DNA from: an uncultured Mycoplasmatales bacterium
Lineage (GTDB): Bacteria > Bacillota_I > Bacilli_A > Mycoplasmatales > Mycoplasmoidaceae
Assembly (NCBI GenBank): GCA_949422915.1
Contig: CASPLF010000004.1
Location: 1 to 39,975, forward strand
Length of the DNA stretch: 39,975 nt
Reading direction: 5' to 3'
Shown piece by piece: positions 30,894 to 38,747 of the stretch. The translations under genes were made by a program, and so were the position numbers. The notes beneath the pieces are model-generated. The model did no database searches, was not told the DNA's origin, and saw only the letters and a list, made by a program, of their open reading frames with translations. Every line of letters starts with the position of its first letter. The first letter of the stretch is position 1.

Positions 30894-31412
30894 ATGGAAT
30901 ATAGACCTGTTAATGAAAAGATAAGAGATCCAAAGTTGTTAGTAATTGATGAAGATGGATCTAAAATCGGACAAATGAACCGATTAGATGCTATTAATTA
31001 CGCTAAAGATAAAGATCTAGACTTAGTTTTATTTGTTCCGGCAAATAAAACAGGAGGATTACCAATTGCTAAAATTTTAGATTATGGTAAATTTACTTAC
31101 AATGAAAAAGTAAAAGCTAGACAATCTAAAAAGAAACAAACTGTAATTAAAGTTAAAGAAATTAAAGTAAGACCTCAAACCGGTATTCATGATCTTGAAT
31201 GACGTGCAAAAAACGTAATCGAATGATTAGAAGACGGATGTCAAGTTAAATTCAAGATTAGAGCAGCTGGTCGTGTTGGTTTTAAACAAGAACTAATTGA
31301 TGAAACATACAACAAGTTTATTAATCTTTTACAAAATAAAGGTAAAGTTATTCAACCTTTAAAAAAGATTACCCCAATTATGTACGAATGTACTATTGCT
31401 AAAAATAAATAA
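30894..31412 (+). CDS. infC: translation initiation factor IF-3
   Basis: A 172-residue factor that proofreads initiator tRNA and splits ribosomes. The N-domain reads YRPVNEKIRDPKLLVIDEDGSKIG, with LVLFVPANKTGGLPIAKILDYGKFTY and the conserved DYGK. The C-domain has VKVKEIKVRPQTGIHDLEWRAKN, and the end PIMYECTIAKNK replaces the usual M---L-PK segment with a family-consistent strand. Two TGA(Trp) codons cut the ORF-track entry at 102 residues. A good Shine-Dalgarno (AAAGGAA) precedes the ATG. It heads the classical infC-rpmI-rplT operon. Confidence 0.96.
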
Positions 31413-31423
31413 AGGAGAATCAT

Positions 31424-31624
31424 ATGGCAAAAATTAAAATGAAAACTAAGAAATCTGTTTCTAAAAGAGTTAAGGTAACAGCTAGTGGAAAATTAAAGAG
31501 AAAACAAACAAACCGTTCTCACATGGCTCACTCTAAAACAACTAAACAAAAAAGACAACTAAAGAAAGATGCTTTAGTATCTAAAGCAAACTATAAGCGT
31601 CTTAAATATACATTACAAGATTAA
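31424..31624 (+). CDS. rpmI: 50S ribosomal protein L35
   Basis: A 66-residue, very basic ribosomal protein. It starts AKIKMKTKKSVSKRVKVTASGKLKRKQ, the L35 pattern of K-x-K-T-x-x-x-x-x-K-R-x-k-x-T-g-s-G-K-x-k-r. The middle HMAHSKTTKQKRQLKKDALVSK keeps the usual S-H-x-x-x-x-K-x-x-K-x-x-R-x-L segment. AAAGGAG stands 6 nt before the ATG. It sits 11 nt after infC and 16 nt before rplT. Confidence 0.96.
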   Translation: MAKIKMKTKKSVSKRVKVTASGKLKRKQTNRSHMAHSKTTKQKRQLKKDALVSKANYKRLKYTLQD

Positions 31625-31640
31625 TTAAAGGAGAACAAAT

Positions 31641-31985
31641 ATGAGAGTAAAAGGTGGATATACAACAAGACAACGTCGTAATAAAATTAAAAAACAAGCC
31701 TCTGGTGCTTGAGGTACAAAGCATACTTCTTACAAAATTGCTCACCAAACAGTAATTGAAGCAAGTGGTTACGCTTATAGAGACAGACGTAATAAAAAAC
31801 GTGACTTTAGAAAGTTATGAATTTCTAGAATTAATGCTGGATTAAAACCGTTAGGTTATTCATACTCTAAATTCATTGCTCAATTAAACAAGAAAAACAT
31901 TAAAATCAATCGTAAAATGTTATCTGAATTAGCTGTTAATAATCCTGAAGAATTTAAAAAACTAGCTACAGAAGCAATGAAATAA
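31641..31985 (+). CDS. rplT: 50S ribosomal protein L20
   Basis: A 114-residue protein missing from the ORF track because of TGA(Trp) codons at the conserved ASGAWGTKH and DFRKLWISRI positions. L20 is needed early in 50S assembly and in Firmicutes also represses its own operon by binding the leader. Visible motifs are [48 protein letters not shown] and [27 protein letters not shown], which cover the full protein. AAAGGAG precedes the ATG. A strong terminator follows 3 nt after the stop. Confidence 0.96.
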
Positions 31986-31987
31986 TT

Positions 31988-32018
31988 AAAACCCACCTAG
32001 TGGGTTTTTTTATTTTTT
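31988..32018 (+). terminator. intrinsic terminator of infC-rpmI-rplT
   Basis: AAAACCCAC-CTA-GTGGGTTTT, a 9-bp stem with a 3-nt loop, is followed by TTTATTTTTT. The T tail merges into the TTGTTGC-polyA element of the next gene. Confidence 0.92.
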
Positions 32019-32042
32019 GTTGCAAAAAAAAAACAGTATAAA
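32017..32042 (+). promoter_or_regulatory. poly-A (10 A) promoter region of lipoprotein 2
   Basis: TTGTTG (32017-32022), C, ten A (32024-32033), CAG, then TATAAA (32037-32042): a -35/-10 pair 14 nt apart, with the A-tract filling most of the spacer. Adding about three A would restore the usual 17-nt spacing, so the tract is in the right place to switch the promoter. Unlike most neighbours, the gene has an AGGAG ribosome-binding site 7 nt before the ATG. Confidence 0.6.
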
Positions 32043-32063
32043 TATTACAAATTAGGAGAAAAT

Positions 32064-32927
32064 ATGAACAAGAAGTTATTTAAAATTGCAATTTGTGGAA
32101 TACCTGTATTATTAGGATGCATTACTGCATGCAGCACTATTTCATCCATTAAGACAAACGATACTTCCCCTTCATCAAAACCACATTATTCAATGTATGA
32201 TTTCAATTCAATAGATGACTTATTGAATTTTGATGCAGTAAATTATGGTACTTTTTGTTTTGATCCAAATACTGATTACACAAACGGCAATAGAGAAGTT
32301 TATTTTACTAATCCTGAAGAATACATACCATATTTAAATAACATTACTGCTGACATGTTTAACCCAGAAAATATTGAAAAAACTAAAGATTTTTTGGCTT
32401 TTTCATTACTTGGAGATTGTTTATTTAATTTACTTTGTTTTATTTTTAATGATCACTTTATACCCGTTGAAATGTTTGTTGATTATATACATAATAATGT
32501 AAAAAGTTTTTCATTACATATAGATCAAATAACTAATCTTAAATTAGAAGAAAAAGCCGCTGATGGGCGTGATACATTTAGTTTTAGCGGAGGTTGACAA
32601 ATGAAACTTGTTGCTAAGAATTACAAAGACAATGAATATCATAAAATTCAGGCTTCTGTTACTTATACGAATAAGAAAGTATGATTTACACAATTTGGAG
32701 GTGTTTTTATAGAAGATGAAATAGATGGTGTTTTATGTCATGCTGGATTTCTAGTAGTTGAGTTGCAATCTGAATCTGATCAATTTGTAACAGTTAAAGC
32801 AAAATTGGATGATGGAGAAGAAGAAACAGACTATCGAGACCATATGCAATCCTTAGGTGTTTATCCATCTGTTTTATTTTATGAATACATAAAAGATTTA
32901 CAAATTTCTAACAACCCTAATGCATAG
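32064..32927 (+). CDS. lipoprotein of unknown function
   Basis: A 287-residue protein with a signal peptide and lipobox: NKKLFKIAICGIPVLLGCITACS, with the modified Cys most likely at about residue 23 (ITAC). The mature part is Asp/Asn/Tyr/Phe-rich with no recognised domain; acidic and aromatic residues dominate SMYDFNSIDDLLNFD and the later LDDGEEETDYRDHM. Residues ~105-130 contain a hydrophobic stretch (FLAFSLLGDCLFNLLCFIF) that could be a buried core helix or a membrane contact. It contains two TGA(Trp) codons. The gene stands alone between the rplT terminator and the rpsO leader. Its poly-A promoter places it with the other surface proteins of the window. Confidence 0.8.
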
Positions 32928-32981
32928 TTGTTAATTAGTATTAACTTAATTAAAAAATAATTTATTATTTTACTTTATAGA

Positions 32982-32987
32982 TATAAT
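32982..32987 (+). promoter_or_regulatory. -10 box of rpsO
   Basis: TATAAT 85 nt before the rpsO ATG, giving a leader of about 79 nt. Confidence 0.6.
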
Positions 32988-32993
32988 ACCATT

Positions 32994-33072
32994 ACACTTA
33001 TTACTAGGTTATGAAAACCTTCCATTCATTACTTGGTAATCAGTAATAGCCAAAGAAAGGAAGTAAAAAGAA
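32994..33072 (+). promoter_or_regulatory. structured rpsO leader (S15 autoregulation candidate)
   Basis: The leader contains AGGTT-ATGAA-AACCT and a following region with two mutually exclusive pairings: TTACT...AGTAA and CTTGG...CCAAAG. The second lies directly before GAAAGGAAG, the ribosome-binding site. Ribosomal protein S15 controls its own mRNA through leader folds in several bacterial groups. No known S15-leader class was matched by eye, so the assignment is inference from position and folding potential. Confidence 0.45.
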
Positions 33073-33342
33073 ATGGCAGTAACTACAAAAGCTAAAAAAG
33101 AAGCTATCAAGAAATTTGGTGGTAGTGAGTTGAACACAGGAAGTGTTCAAACACAAGTTGCTTTATTAACTCTTGAAATTAACGAATTAACTAAACATTT
33201 AGTTAAGAATCCAAAAGACAATTCATCTAAAAGAGGTTTGTTTCAAAAAGTTAGTAAACGTAAATCTTTATTAAGATATTTAGAAAATAAAGATATTGAA
33301 GCTTATCGTAAACTTGTTAAAGAATTAAACTTAAGAAATTAA
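33073..33342 (+). CDS. rpsO: 30S ribosomal protein S15
   Basis: An 89-residue primary-binding ribosomal protein of the 30S central domain. It matches S15 throughout: KAKKEAIKKFGGSELNTGSVQTQVALLT with the conserved D/N-T-G-S-x-x-x-Q-V-A-x-L-T, then INELTKHLVKNPKDNSSKRGLFQKVSKRKSLLRYL (H-x-x-x-H-kkD-x-x-S-R-R-G-L form with Asn substitutions), ending in ..YRKLVKELNLRN. A good Shine-Dalgarno is present. A terminator hairpin follows 5 nt after the stop. Confidence 0.97.
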   Translation: MAVTTKAKKEAIKKFGGSELNTGSVQTQVALLTLEINELTKHLVKNPKDNSSKRGLFQKVSKRKSLLRYLENKDIEAYRKLVKELNLRN

Positions 33343-33347
33343 TTAAT

Positions 33348-33376
33348 AATGCAATTAGTCTCTAATTGCATTTTGT
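33348..33376 (+). terminator. intrinsic terminator of rpsO
   Basis: AATGCAATTAG-TCT-CTAATTGCATT: an 11-bp perfect stem with a 3-nt loop, followed by TTTTGT. The T-run is short. Confidence 0.8.
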
Positions 33377-33420
33377 ATTAATGAATAATCAAATAATACT
33401 TAATTAATAACTGTAATTAA

Positions 33421-33426
33421 TATAAT
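33421..33426 (+). promoter_or_regulatory. -10 box of the tRNA cluster
   Basis: TATAAT 19 nt before the first base of tRNA-Pro, in an AT-rich gap. Confidence 0.5.
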
Positions 33427-33445
33427 TTATATATTCATTAATATT

Positions 33446-33522
33446 CGGGAAGTAGCTTAGCTTGGTAGAGCACTTGGTTTGGGACCAAGGGGTCGCAGGT
33501 TCAAATCCTGTCTTCCCGACCA
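33446..33522 (+). tRNA. tRNA-Pro (anticodon TGG)
   Basis: A 77-nt cloverleaf. The acceptor pairs CGGGAAG with CTTCCCG, then A and an encoded CCA. The anticodon stem-loop CTTGG-TTTGGGA-CCAAG gives TGG. The T-loop GGTTCAAATCC is present. First of seven tRNAs in the cluster. Confidence 0.95.
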
Positions 33523-33527
33523 TTTAC

Positions 33528-33604
33528 GGCAGGGTATCTCAGTTGGTTAGAGAACTCGGCTCATACCCGGGGTGTCGTGAGTTCGAATCTCACCCCTGCC
33601 ACCA
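33528..33604 (+). tRNA. tRNA-Met, elongator (anticodon CAT)
   Basis: A 77-nt cloverleaf with acceptor GGCAGGG/CCCTGCC and an encoded CCA. The loop CTCATAC gives CAT. Position 1 pairs with 72, so it is not the initiator. The CATACCCG sequence after the anticodon is the form seen in Firmicutes elongator Met tRNAs, which separates it from the next gene (Ile2). Confidence 0.85.
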
Positions 33605-33609
33605 TATTA

Positions 33610-33686
33610 GGAGCTTTAGCTCAATTGGTTAGAGCCCCCGACTCATAATCGGTCGGTTGCAGGTTCGAGTCCTGCAAGCTCCACCA
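33610..33686 (+). tRNA. tRNA-Ile2 (anticodon CAT, to be lysidinylated)
   Basis: A 77-nt cloverleaf with acceptor GGAGCTT/AAGCTCC and CCA. The anticodon loop CTCATAA carries CAT. The body (TAGCTCAATTGGTTAGAGC, CATAATCGG) looks like minor Ile tRNAs that need TilS to convert C34 to lysidine and read AUA. Distinguishing Met from Ile2 is by resemblance, not by experiment. Confidence 0.78.
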
Positions 33687-33715
33687 ATAACAATATTTTT
33701 ATTCATTAATTTTTT

Positions 33716-33721
33716 TATAAT
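33716..33721 (+). promoter_or_regulatory. possible internal -10 box before tRNA-Ser
   Basis: TATAAT inside the 46-nt spacer, the only long spacer of the cluster, 11 nt before tRNA-Ser. The other spacers are 1-5 nt, except the 4-nt fMet and 3-nt Asp gaps. It may give the last four tRNAs a second promoter. Confidence 0.35.
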
Positions 33722-33732
33722 TAATGAAATAC

Positions 33733-33825
33733 GGATGATTACCCAAGCCCGGTTGAAGGGATCGGTCTTGAAAACCGAAAGGTGCAGCAATGCACGCGGG
33801 GGTTCGAATCCCTCATCATCCGCCA
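33733..33825 (+). tRNA. tRNA-Ser (anticodon TGA)
   Basis: 93 nt with a long variable arm typical of Ser tRNAs. Acceptor GGATGAT/ATCATCC, discriminator G and CCA. The anticodon loop CTTGAAA gives TGA, which reads UCN serine codons. Confidence 0.94.
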
Positions 33826-33829
33826 TTAT

Positions 33830-33906
33830 CGCGGGATAGAGCAGCTTGGTAGCTCGTCAGGCTCATAATCTGAAGGTCGTTGGTTCAAATCCATCTCCCG
33901 CAACCA
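33830..33906 (+). tRNA. initiator tRNA-fMet (anticodon CAT)
   Basis: A 77-nt cloverleaf beginning CGCGGGATAGAGCAG and ending CTCCCGCAACCA. The first base C does not pair with A72, the initiator hallmark that keeps EF-Tu away and lets Fmt formylate it. The anticodon loop is CTCATAA. fmt is encoded in the same window. Confidence 0.93.
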
Positions 33907-33909
33907 TTT

Positions 33910-33985
33910 GGTCCAGTGGTGTACCGGTTAACATGCCTCTCTGTCACAGAGGAGATTGCGAGTTCGATTCTCGTCTGGACCGCCA
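33910..33985 (+). tRNA. tRNA-Asp (anticodon GTC)
   Basis: A 76-nt cloverleaf with acceptor GGTCCAG/CTGGACC, discriminator G and CCA. The anticodon stem-loop CCTCT-CTGTCAC-AGAGG gives GTC. Confidence 0.95.
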
Positions 33986-33986
33986 T

Positions 33987-34062
<76 letters not shown>

Positions 34063-34076
34063 TTTAAACAAAATAT

Positions 34077-34105
34077 AACTACTAGCAAATTGCTAGTAGT
34101 TTTTT
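34077..34105 (+). terminator. intrinsic terminator of the tRNA cluster
   Basis: AACTACTAGC-AAATT-GCTAGTAGTT followed by TTTTAA: a perfect 10-bp stem with a 5-nt loop and a T-run, 14 nt after tRNA-Phe. Confidence 0.9.
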
Positions 34106-34208
34106 AATTAATTACACTGTAAAAAAACAAACCATATCTTGTTTTTAATAAGTTATGTTCTCTTATTTAGAACTTTATAGTTTTAAGTTTGATTTTCTTA
34201 TATTCAAA

Positions 34209-34577
34209 CTATTGTGTTAATAAATTATTTACTTTAACAATTAAATCAACTTTGTTATTAATTTGTTTATCTAGATTATCAATCTTTTTATTAATACGTT
34301 TTTCTAGATCATCAATTTTAGCATTAAGTCGTTTATCTAAATTATCAATTTTAGTATTAACCTGTTTATCTAAATTATCAATTCTATTATTAATACGTTC
34401 TTCCATGGCAAGTGCTCATGCTGGTGCCTTTGGTTTTGATGTTTTTACTTTAACGCCTTGTGCCATAATCTTGTTATCTTTAATGATTATATGATAATTT
34501 TCATAGCACTTATTTTTAGTAATACAATTTCACTTAACGATTGTATCTAAAATAATATTTTCAATTTTATCATTCAT
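34209..34577 (-). CDS. small coiled-coil protein with 11-residue repeats
   Basis: A 122-residue protein that starts MNDKIENIILDTIVKWN; the ORF track shows only the last 65 residues because two TGA(Trp) codons lie upstream. Residues ~58-116 form five consecutive 11-residue units: INNRIDNLDKQ, VNTKIDNLDKR, LNAKIDDLEKR, INKKIDNLDKQ and a more divergent INNKVDLIVKV. Hydrophobic residues at positions 1, 5 and 8 suit a hendecad coiled coil. The N-terminal half contains a short polar segment, GVKVKTSKPKAPAWALAMEE, just before the coil. It loosely recalls the DUF16/UPF0134 coiled-coil proteins of M. pneumoniae, but this is only a resemblance. No signal peptide or membrane segment; no partner gene. 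Confidence 0.7.
34230..34394 (-). repeat. five 33-bp tandem repeats (hendecad coding units)
   Basis: Five exact-length 33-bp units encode the 11-residue coiled-coil units of the small protein. They are diverged at the DNA level but keep TTATCTA-ATTATCAAT-like cores on the plus strand. In-frame gain or loss of a unit would leave the gene open. Confidence 0.75.
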
Positions 34578-34720
34578 ATATTTCTTGCTTTGTATCTAAT
34601 ATGATAGTGCAAAACTAATTAAAAACTGTCTTGAATTTGTTCAAAATTTGTTTAATTTTTTTCTAGAAAATTTTTAAAAAATAAAATTGAACTTTTTACA
34701 ATCTACAAAGAATTGATGAA
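34578..34720. other. intergenic stretch after grpE
   Basis: 143 nt of AT-rich DNA between grpE and the coiled-coil gene, which both lie on the minus strand. It contains a TTTTCTAGAAAA palindrome within AATTTTTTTCTAGAAAATTTTT that may act as a weak terminator for grpE, and TATCAT/TATTAG -10-like sequences for the coiled-coil gene. No ORF or RNA gene was recognised. Confidence 0.4.
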
Positions 34721-35329
34721 TTATTTTTTAGAAACAATTACTAATGTAGGAACGATAACCCGATCATGTAATTTGTAACCTTTTTTAATAATTTTAACGA
34801 CATGGTTATCATTAACGTTTGGATTATTTTCAACTTCAAAACATTCCATGGTATTAGGATCAAATTCATCATTAACATTAACCATTACCTCAGTAACATC
34901 AATGTTATTAAGAATTGTTTTTAACATGGTTAAAAACATGTTAAAACCTTTTTGATAATTTTGAATCTTAGGATCATTAGGCGTGTGAGATAATGCGATT
35001 TCAAATTGGTTAGTAATATTAATAATTTCTATTGCAATAGATTCTGTAGCATACTTTGCTTTGTTAGTAAATTCTGCTTGAAGTTTTTGTTTGATTTCAT
35101 TAGTTTGTTGTTCAATTAATAAAGAAGCTTGTTTAGCTTTTTCAGTTAGTTTAGTAACATATTCTTTATTAATCTCATCAATTTGCGCTTCATAAGAATT
35201 AACTTTTTTTTGAAGAGAAGAAACTTCTGATTTTAATTGTTCAATTAAAATCTTGTCTTCATTTTCTTTTTTAGGTTCTTCAATTTTTGATTCTTGTTTT
35301 TGATCTTCTATTTTTTTATCTTTACTCAT
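34721..35329 (-). CDS. grpE: nucleotide exchange factor GrpE
   Basis: A 202-residue DnaK nucleotide-exchange factor. The N-terminal 45 residues are charged and low in complexity. A long coiled coil ([36 protein letters not shown]) is followed by the dimer helix region with [20 protein letters not shown] (usual f-x-k-x-l-L-p-V-l-D-n-l-e-r-A). The beta-wing has [29 protein letters not shown] and [25 protein letters not shown], which match GrpE's G-Y-x-l-x-d-R-v-l-R-p-a-x-V-x-V. AAAGGAG lies upstream of the start within dnaJ, and the start overlaps the dnaJ end by 8 nt, so translation is coupled. Order dnaJ-grpE is reversed from the usual hrcA-grpE-dnaK-dnaJ. Confidence 0.93.
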   Translation of the reverse strand: MSKDKKIEDQKQESKIEEPKKENEDKILIEQLKSEVSSLQKKVNSYEAQIDEINKEYVTKLTEKAKQASLLIEQQTNEIKQKLQAEFTNKAKYATESIAIEIINITNQFEIALSHTPNDPKIQNYQKGFNMFLTMLKTILNNIDVTEVMVNVNDEFDPNTMECFEVENNPNVNDNHVVKIIKKGYKLHDRVIVPTLVIVSKK

Positions 35330-36530
35330 TTTCTAACTCCTTTTCTACTTGTTTGTAATATTTTTCTACTTCAGGGTTATCCATATTTGCTAATTTTTTT
35401 AACTCTTTAATTTGATCTGAAGAATATTTATTTGGAGAAGCATAAACAATATTAACTACAAGATCACCATTGTTTCTGTTGAATAAACCTTTCTTAGTTG
35501 ATTTAATACCAAAGCCATTAAGAGTTATTTGTTCATTGTTCTTTGTTCCAGGTCTTAATTGGATTTCTTTGATTCCGTAAGGAGTATTAACTTTAATGTT
35601 GCCTCCAACAATGGCTTTCATAGGATCAACTAAGACACTGGTATAAATAGTGTTTTTTTGTCTTTGGAAGACTTTAGAGTCTTGAACAAAGATAGTCAAA
35701 TATAAATCACCTGTTCTAGTTTTAATAGAGTTACCGTGTCCTTTAAAGACGATTGTTTCTCCATTAAGGATACCTGGTTCTATATCAAACTCAATTTCTT
35801 TTTCAGCCTCTAAATATCTTGCTCCGCCACAAGTGTTACATTTCTTATGAATAATCTTACCTTGTCCGTGACATTTAGGACAAACTCCTTGAGTTTGCAT
35901 TACACCAAACGGTGTACGTTGTTGTTTAATAACCATTCCAGACCCATGGCACATATCACATACTTCTGTTGCTCCTGGTTCGTTACTTGCACCTGTACCA
36001 TTACATTCAGGACAAGTCTTTTTAATTTTAAATTTAATTTTTTTATGAGAACCTAAGATTGATTCTAAAAATGTAATACCAAATCTTGCTTTAATATTGA
36101 TGTCATACAATTGTTCTTCAGTGTTTCTGTTGCTTCTGGTTCTAGATGAACGATTGCCACCAAAGATATTACCAAAGATATCATCAAAAGGACTACCACC
36201 TTCATCTCCACCAAAACTAAAGTGAACATTAGAGGCGTTGCCTCTACCGCCAAAGAATTGGTTGAAGATATCAAAAGGATTACCCCCACTAAAACCTTGA
36301 GAATTTAAACCATCAAAACCAAATTGGTCATAAGTCTTACGTTTTTGGTCATCACTTAAAACTTCATAAGCTTCATTGATTTCTTTAAATTTAGCTTCAG
36401 CATCGGGTGCTTTATTACGGTCTGGGTGGTATTTCATAGCGAGCTTTCTAAAAGCACGCTTGATTTCATCGGCAGTAGCGTTTTTAGAAATGCCTAATAC
36501 TTCATAGTAGTCTCTTTTATTACTAGCCAT
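35322..36530 (-). CDS. dnaJ: chaperone DnaJ (Hsp40)
   Basis: A 402-residue type I J-protein. The J domain (residues 1-70: [21 protein letters not shown]...) includes the HPD tripeptide in MKYHPDRN that stimulates DnaK ATPase. A Gly/Phe-rich region follows ([18 protein letters not shown]...). The zinc-binding region has four Cys repeats: [24 protein letters not shown] and a degenerate CNTCGGAR. The C-terminal substrate-binding domain is complete. The start at 36530 ([13 protein letters not shown]) is preferred to the ORF-track start 36563 because the intervening codons lie in the promoter and CIRCE region. The gene has no TGA codon. dnaK and hrcA are not in the window. Confidence 0.95.
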   Translation of the reverse strand: MASNKRDYYEVLGISKNATADEIKRAFRKLAMKYHPDRNKAPDAEAKFKEINEAYEVLSDDQKRKTYDQFGFDGLNSQGFSGGNPFDIFNQFFGGRGNASNVHFSFGGDEGGSPFDDIFGNIFGGNRSSRTRSNRNTEEQLYDINIKARFGITFLESILGSHKKIKFKIKKTCPECNGTGASNEPGATEVCDMCHGSGMVIKQQRTPFGVMQTQGVCPKCHGQGKIIHKKCNTCGGARYLEAEKEIEFDIEPGILNGETIVFKGHGNSIKTRTGDLYLTIFVQDSKVFQRQKNTIYTSVLVDPMKAIVGGNIKVNTPYGIKEIQLRPGTKNNEQITLNGFGIKSTKKGLFNRNNGDLVVNIVYASPNKYSSDQIKELKKLANMDNPEVEKYYKQVEKELENE

Positions 36531-36542
36531 AATAATGTAATT

Positions 36543-36548
36543 ATTATA
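36543..36548 (-). promoter_or_regulatory. -10 box of dnaJ-grpE
   Basis: Minus-strand TATAAT, 12 nt before the dnaJ ATG. A TTGTTT about 18 nt upstream (36567-36572) could be the -35 and lies inside the CIRCE spacer. Confidence 0.55.
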
Positions 36549-36556
36549 AAGATAAT

Positions 36557-36583
36557 TTAGCAATTAAAACAATAAAGTGCTAA
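36557..36583. promoter_or_regulatory. CIRCE operator (degenerate) of dnaJ-grpE
   Basis: TTAGCAATT-N9-AAGTGCTAA against the consensus TTAGCACTC-N9-GAGTGCTAA: one arm has three mismatches (CAATT for CACTC), the other one (AAG for GAG), with the exact 9-nt spacer. It overlaps the last four bases of clpB and the -35 region of dnaJ. HrcA is the expected repressor; hrcA itself is elsewhere. Confidence 0.7.
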
Positions 36584-38703
36584 TTCTTGTCATTAACTAA
36601 TTTAAATTTGTTATCCACTACTTTAACTGAATATTTAATGTTTTTCTTAATTTTGTTCTCTACTATTTCTGATGCTAAGAAATTTTCAATATTCTTTTGA
36701 ATATAACGTTTAATTGGTCTAGCACCATATAGTGGATCGTAAGATTCTTTTTTAATCTTAGTGATAGTAGATTTATCAAATCCGATTAAGATATCTTGTT
36801 GTTTTAATCTATAAGACAATTCGTTTAATAATTTGTCCACAATCTTTTCTACAACAGATTCTGATAATTTATTAAAAATAATTATTTCATCAATTCTGTT
36901 AATAAATTCAGGCCTTAAAGCTTTCTTTAATTCTTCAATAGCTTTATCTTTTTTATCATTTAGAACTTCAGCGCCACCAATATTGCTTGTTAAAATGATG
37001 ATTGTATTTTTAAAGTTTACTTTTCTGCCTTGTGAGTCAGTAAGTTCACCATCATCTAAAACTTGTAGTAACAAGTTTAAAACATCAGGGTGTGCTTTTT
37101 CTATTTCATCAAATAAAATAACTGAATAAGGTCTACGTCTGATTGCTTCAGTTAATTCTCCGGCTTGTTCATAGCCTACATAACCTGGAGGGGCTCCAAT
37201 TAATTTTGAAACTGAGTGTTTTTCCATATATTCACTCATATCAAATCTAATCATTGATTTTTCACTATCAAATAACGCACGAGCTAATGATTTAGCAAGT
37301 TCAGTTTTACCGACACCTGTTGGTCCCATAAATAGAAATGAACCAATAGGACGATTTGGATCATTGATGCCTACACGTCCTCTTAGAATTGCGTTAGAAA
37401 CTAATGTAATAGCTTCATCTTGTCCTTTGACATATTTTTCTAATTCTGGTTTTAAATTAACTAATTTATTTTTTTCAGATTCCATGATTTTGTTTAAAGG
37501 AATACCGGTAGCTTTTGAAATAACTTCTGATATTTCATTAGCTGTTACAGAATCAGAAATATAAGAATCTGGATCGCTATTAATCTTTTGCTCTAAATCA
37601 TCAATCTTTTTTTGAGTAGCAGGAATAGTTTCATAAAGTAACTTTGATGCTTTTTCAAATTCTCCATCAGATTGATATCTATCAATCTTTGATTTAAAAG
37701 TTTCTAAGTCTTTCTTTAAATTATTTAATTGATCGTGTTCAGATTTTTGTTTTTGTCATTTTTTGTTTTCTTTCTCTTGAGATTTTTTTAAGTCTTGTAA
37801 TTCTTTTTCAATTGAAACTAATCTCTTTTTAGATTTATCATCAGTTTCGTTCATTAAAGCCGCACGTTCAGTTTCAACGTGAATGATTTGTCTATTAATT
37901 CGATCTAATTCAGGTGGTAATGAGTGAATTTCGGTTTTTACTTTAGCGGCTGCTTCATCAATTAAATCAATTGCTTTATCTGGAAGATACCTATCAGAGA
38001 TATATCTATCAGAAAGATTAACAGCAGCTACTAAAGCAGAGTCATGAATTTTTACTTTATGAAATAATTCTCATCTATCTTTTAATCCTCTCATGATAGT
38101 AATAGCTTCTTGTTTAGATGGTTCTTTAACATAAATTTTTTGTAATCTACGTTCAAGAGCAGCATCTTTTTCAATGTATTGACGATATTCGTTTAATGTA
38201 GTAGCCCCAATAATTTTAATTTCTCCACGTGCCATCATTGGTTTAAAAATGTTAGCGGCATCCATCCCTCCTTGGCCAGTTCGTCCAGCACCTACTAATT
38301 GATGCAATTCATCAATAAACAAGATAATGTTACCATTATCTTTTACTGCTTTTATAACTGAGTTAATACGTTGTTCAAATTGTCCTTGATAGCTAGCTCC
38401 AGCTATTAATGAAGGTAATGATAATTCAATAATAGTTTTGTTAGCCAACTCTTCTGGAACATCATTATTGATAATACGTTGAGCTAGTCCTTCTACAATT
38501 GCAGTCTTACCAACACCTGGTTCTCCAATAAGAACAGGGTTATTTTTAGATTTACGTGACATGATTTCGATAAGTCTTTTAATTTCGTCATCACGTCCAA
38601 TTACAGGATCTAACTTATTATCTTTAGCATCCTGTGTTAGATTTCTACCAAATTGTTGTAATGGGTTTTGATTGTTATCCCCTGGTGTAAAATTAAAGTC
38701 CAT
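36580..38703 (-). CDS. clpB: ATP-dependent disaggregase ClpB, lacking the N-domain
   Basis: A 707-residue AAA+ hexameric unfoldase that pulls proteins out of aggregates with DnaK/DnaJ/GrpE. NBD1 has Walker A GEPGVGKT (residues 60-67), Walker [11 protein letters not shown] and [10 protein letters not shown] with Arg residues. The M-domain coiled coil spans about residues 210-345 ([20 protein letters not shown]). NBD2 has Walker A GPTGVGKT (from residue 460), Walker [14 protein letters not shown] and sensor [10 protein letters not shown]. The protein starts only ~25 residues before NBD1, so the usual ~150-residue N-terminal domain is absent. A TGA(Trp) near 37757 and another at 38071 split the ORF-track entries. 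AAGGAG precedes the start; a CIRCE controls it. Confidence 0.95.
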
Positions 38704-38733
38704 AATATTCTCCTTGTTTTGTTAAACAATCAT

Positions 38734-38739
38734 ATTATA
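38734..38739 (-). promoter_or_regulatory. -10 box of clpB
   Basis: Minus-strand TATAAT, 30 nt before the clpB start codon. With a 17-nt spacer the -35 would fall inside the CIRCE spacer. Confidence 0.65.
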
Positions 38740-38747
38740 GCACAAAA

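Noticed and set aside
32930-32945. GTTAAT-TAGT-ATTAAC hairpin after lipoprotein 2
   Set aside because: It has only six weak pairs and no T-run immediately after; not enough to call a terminator.
34189-34494. Plus-strand ORF with Leu/Ser/Arg repeats
   Set aside because: It is the antisense of the 33-bp repeats of the coiled-coil gene; the Leu-Ser-Arg pattern is the complement of the hendecad codons.
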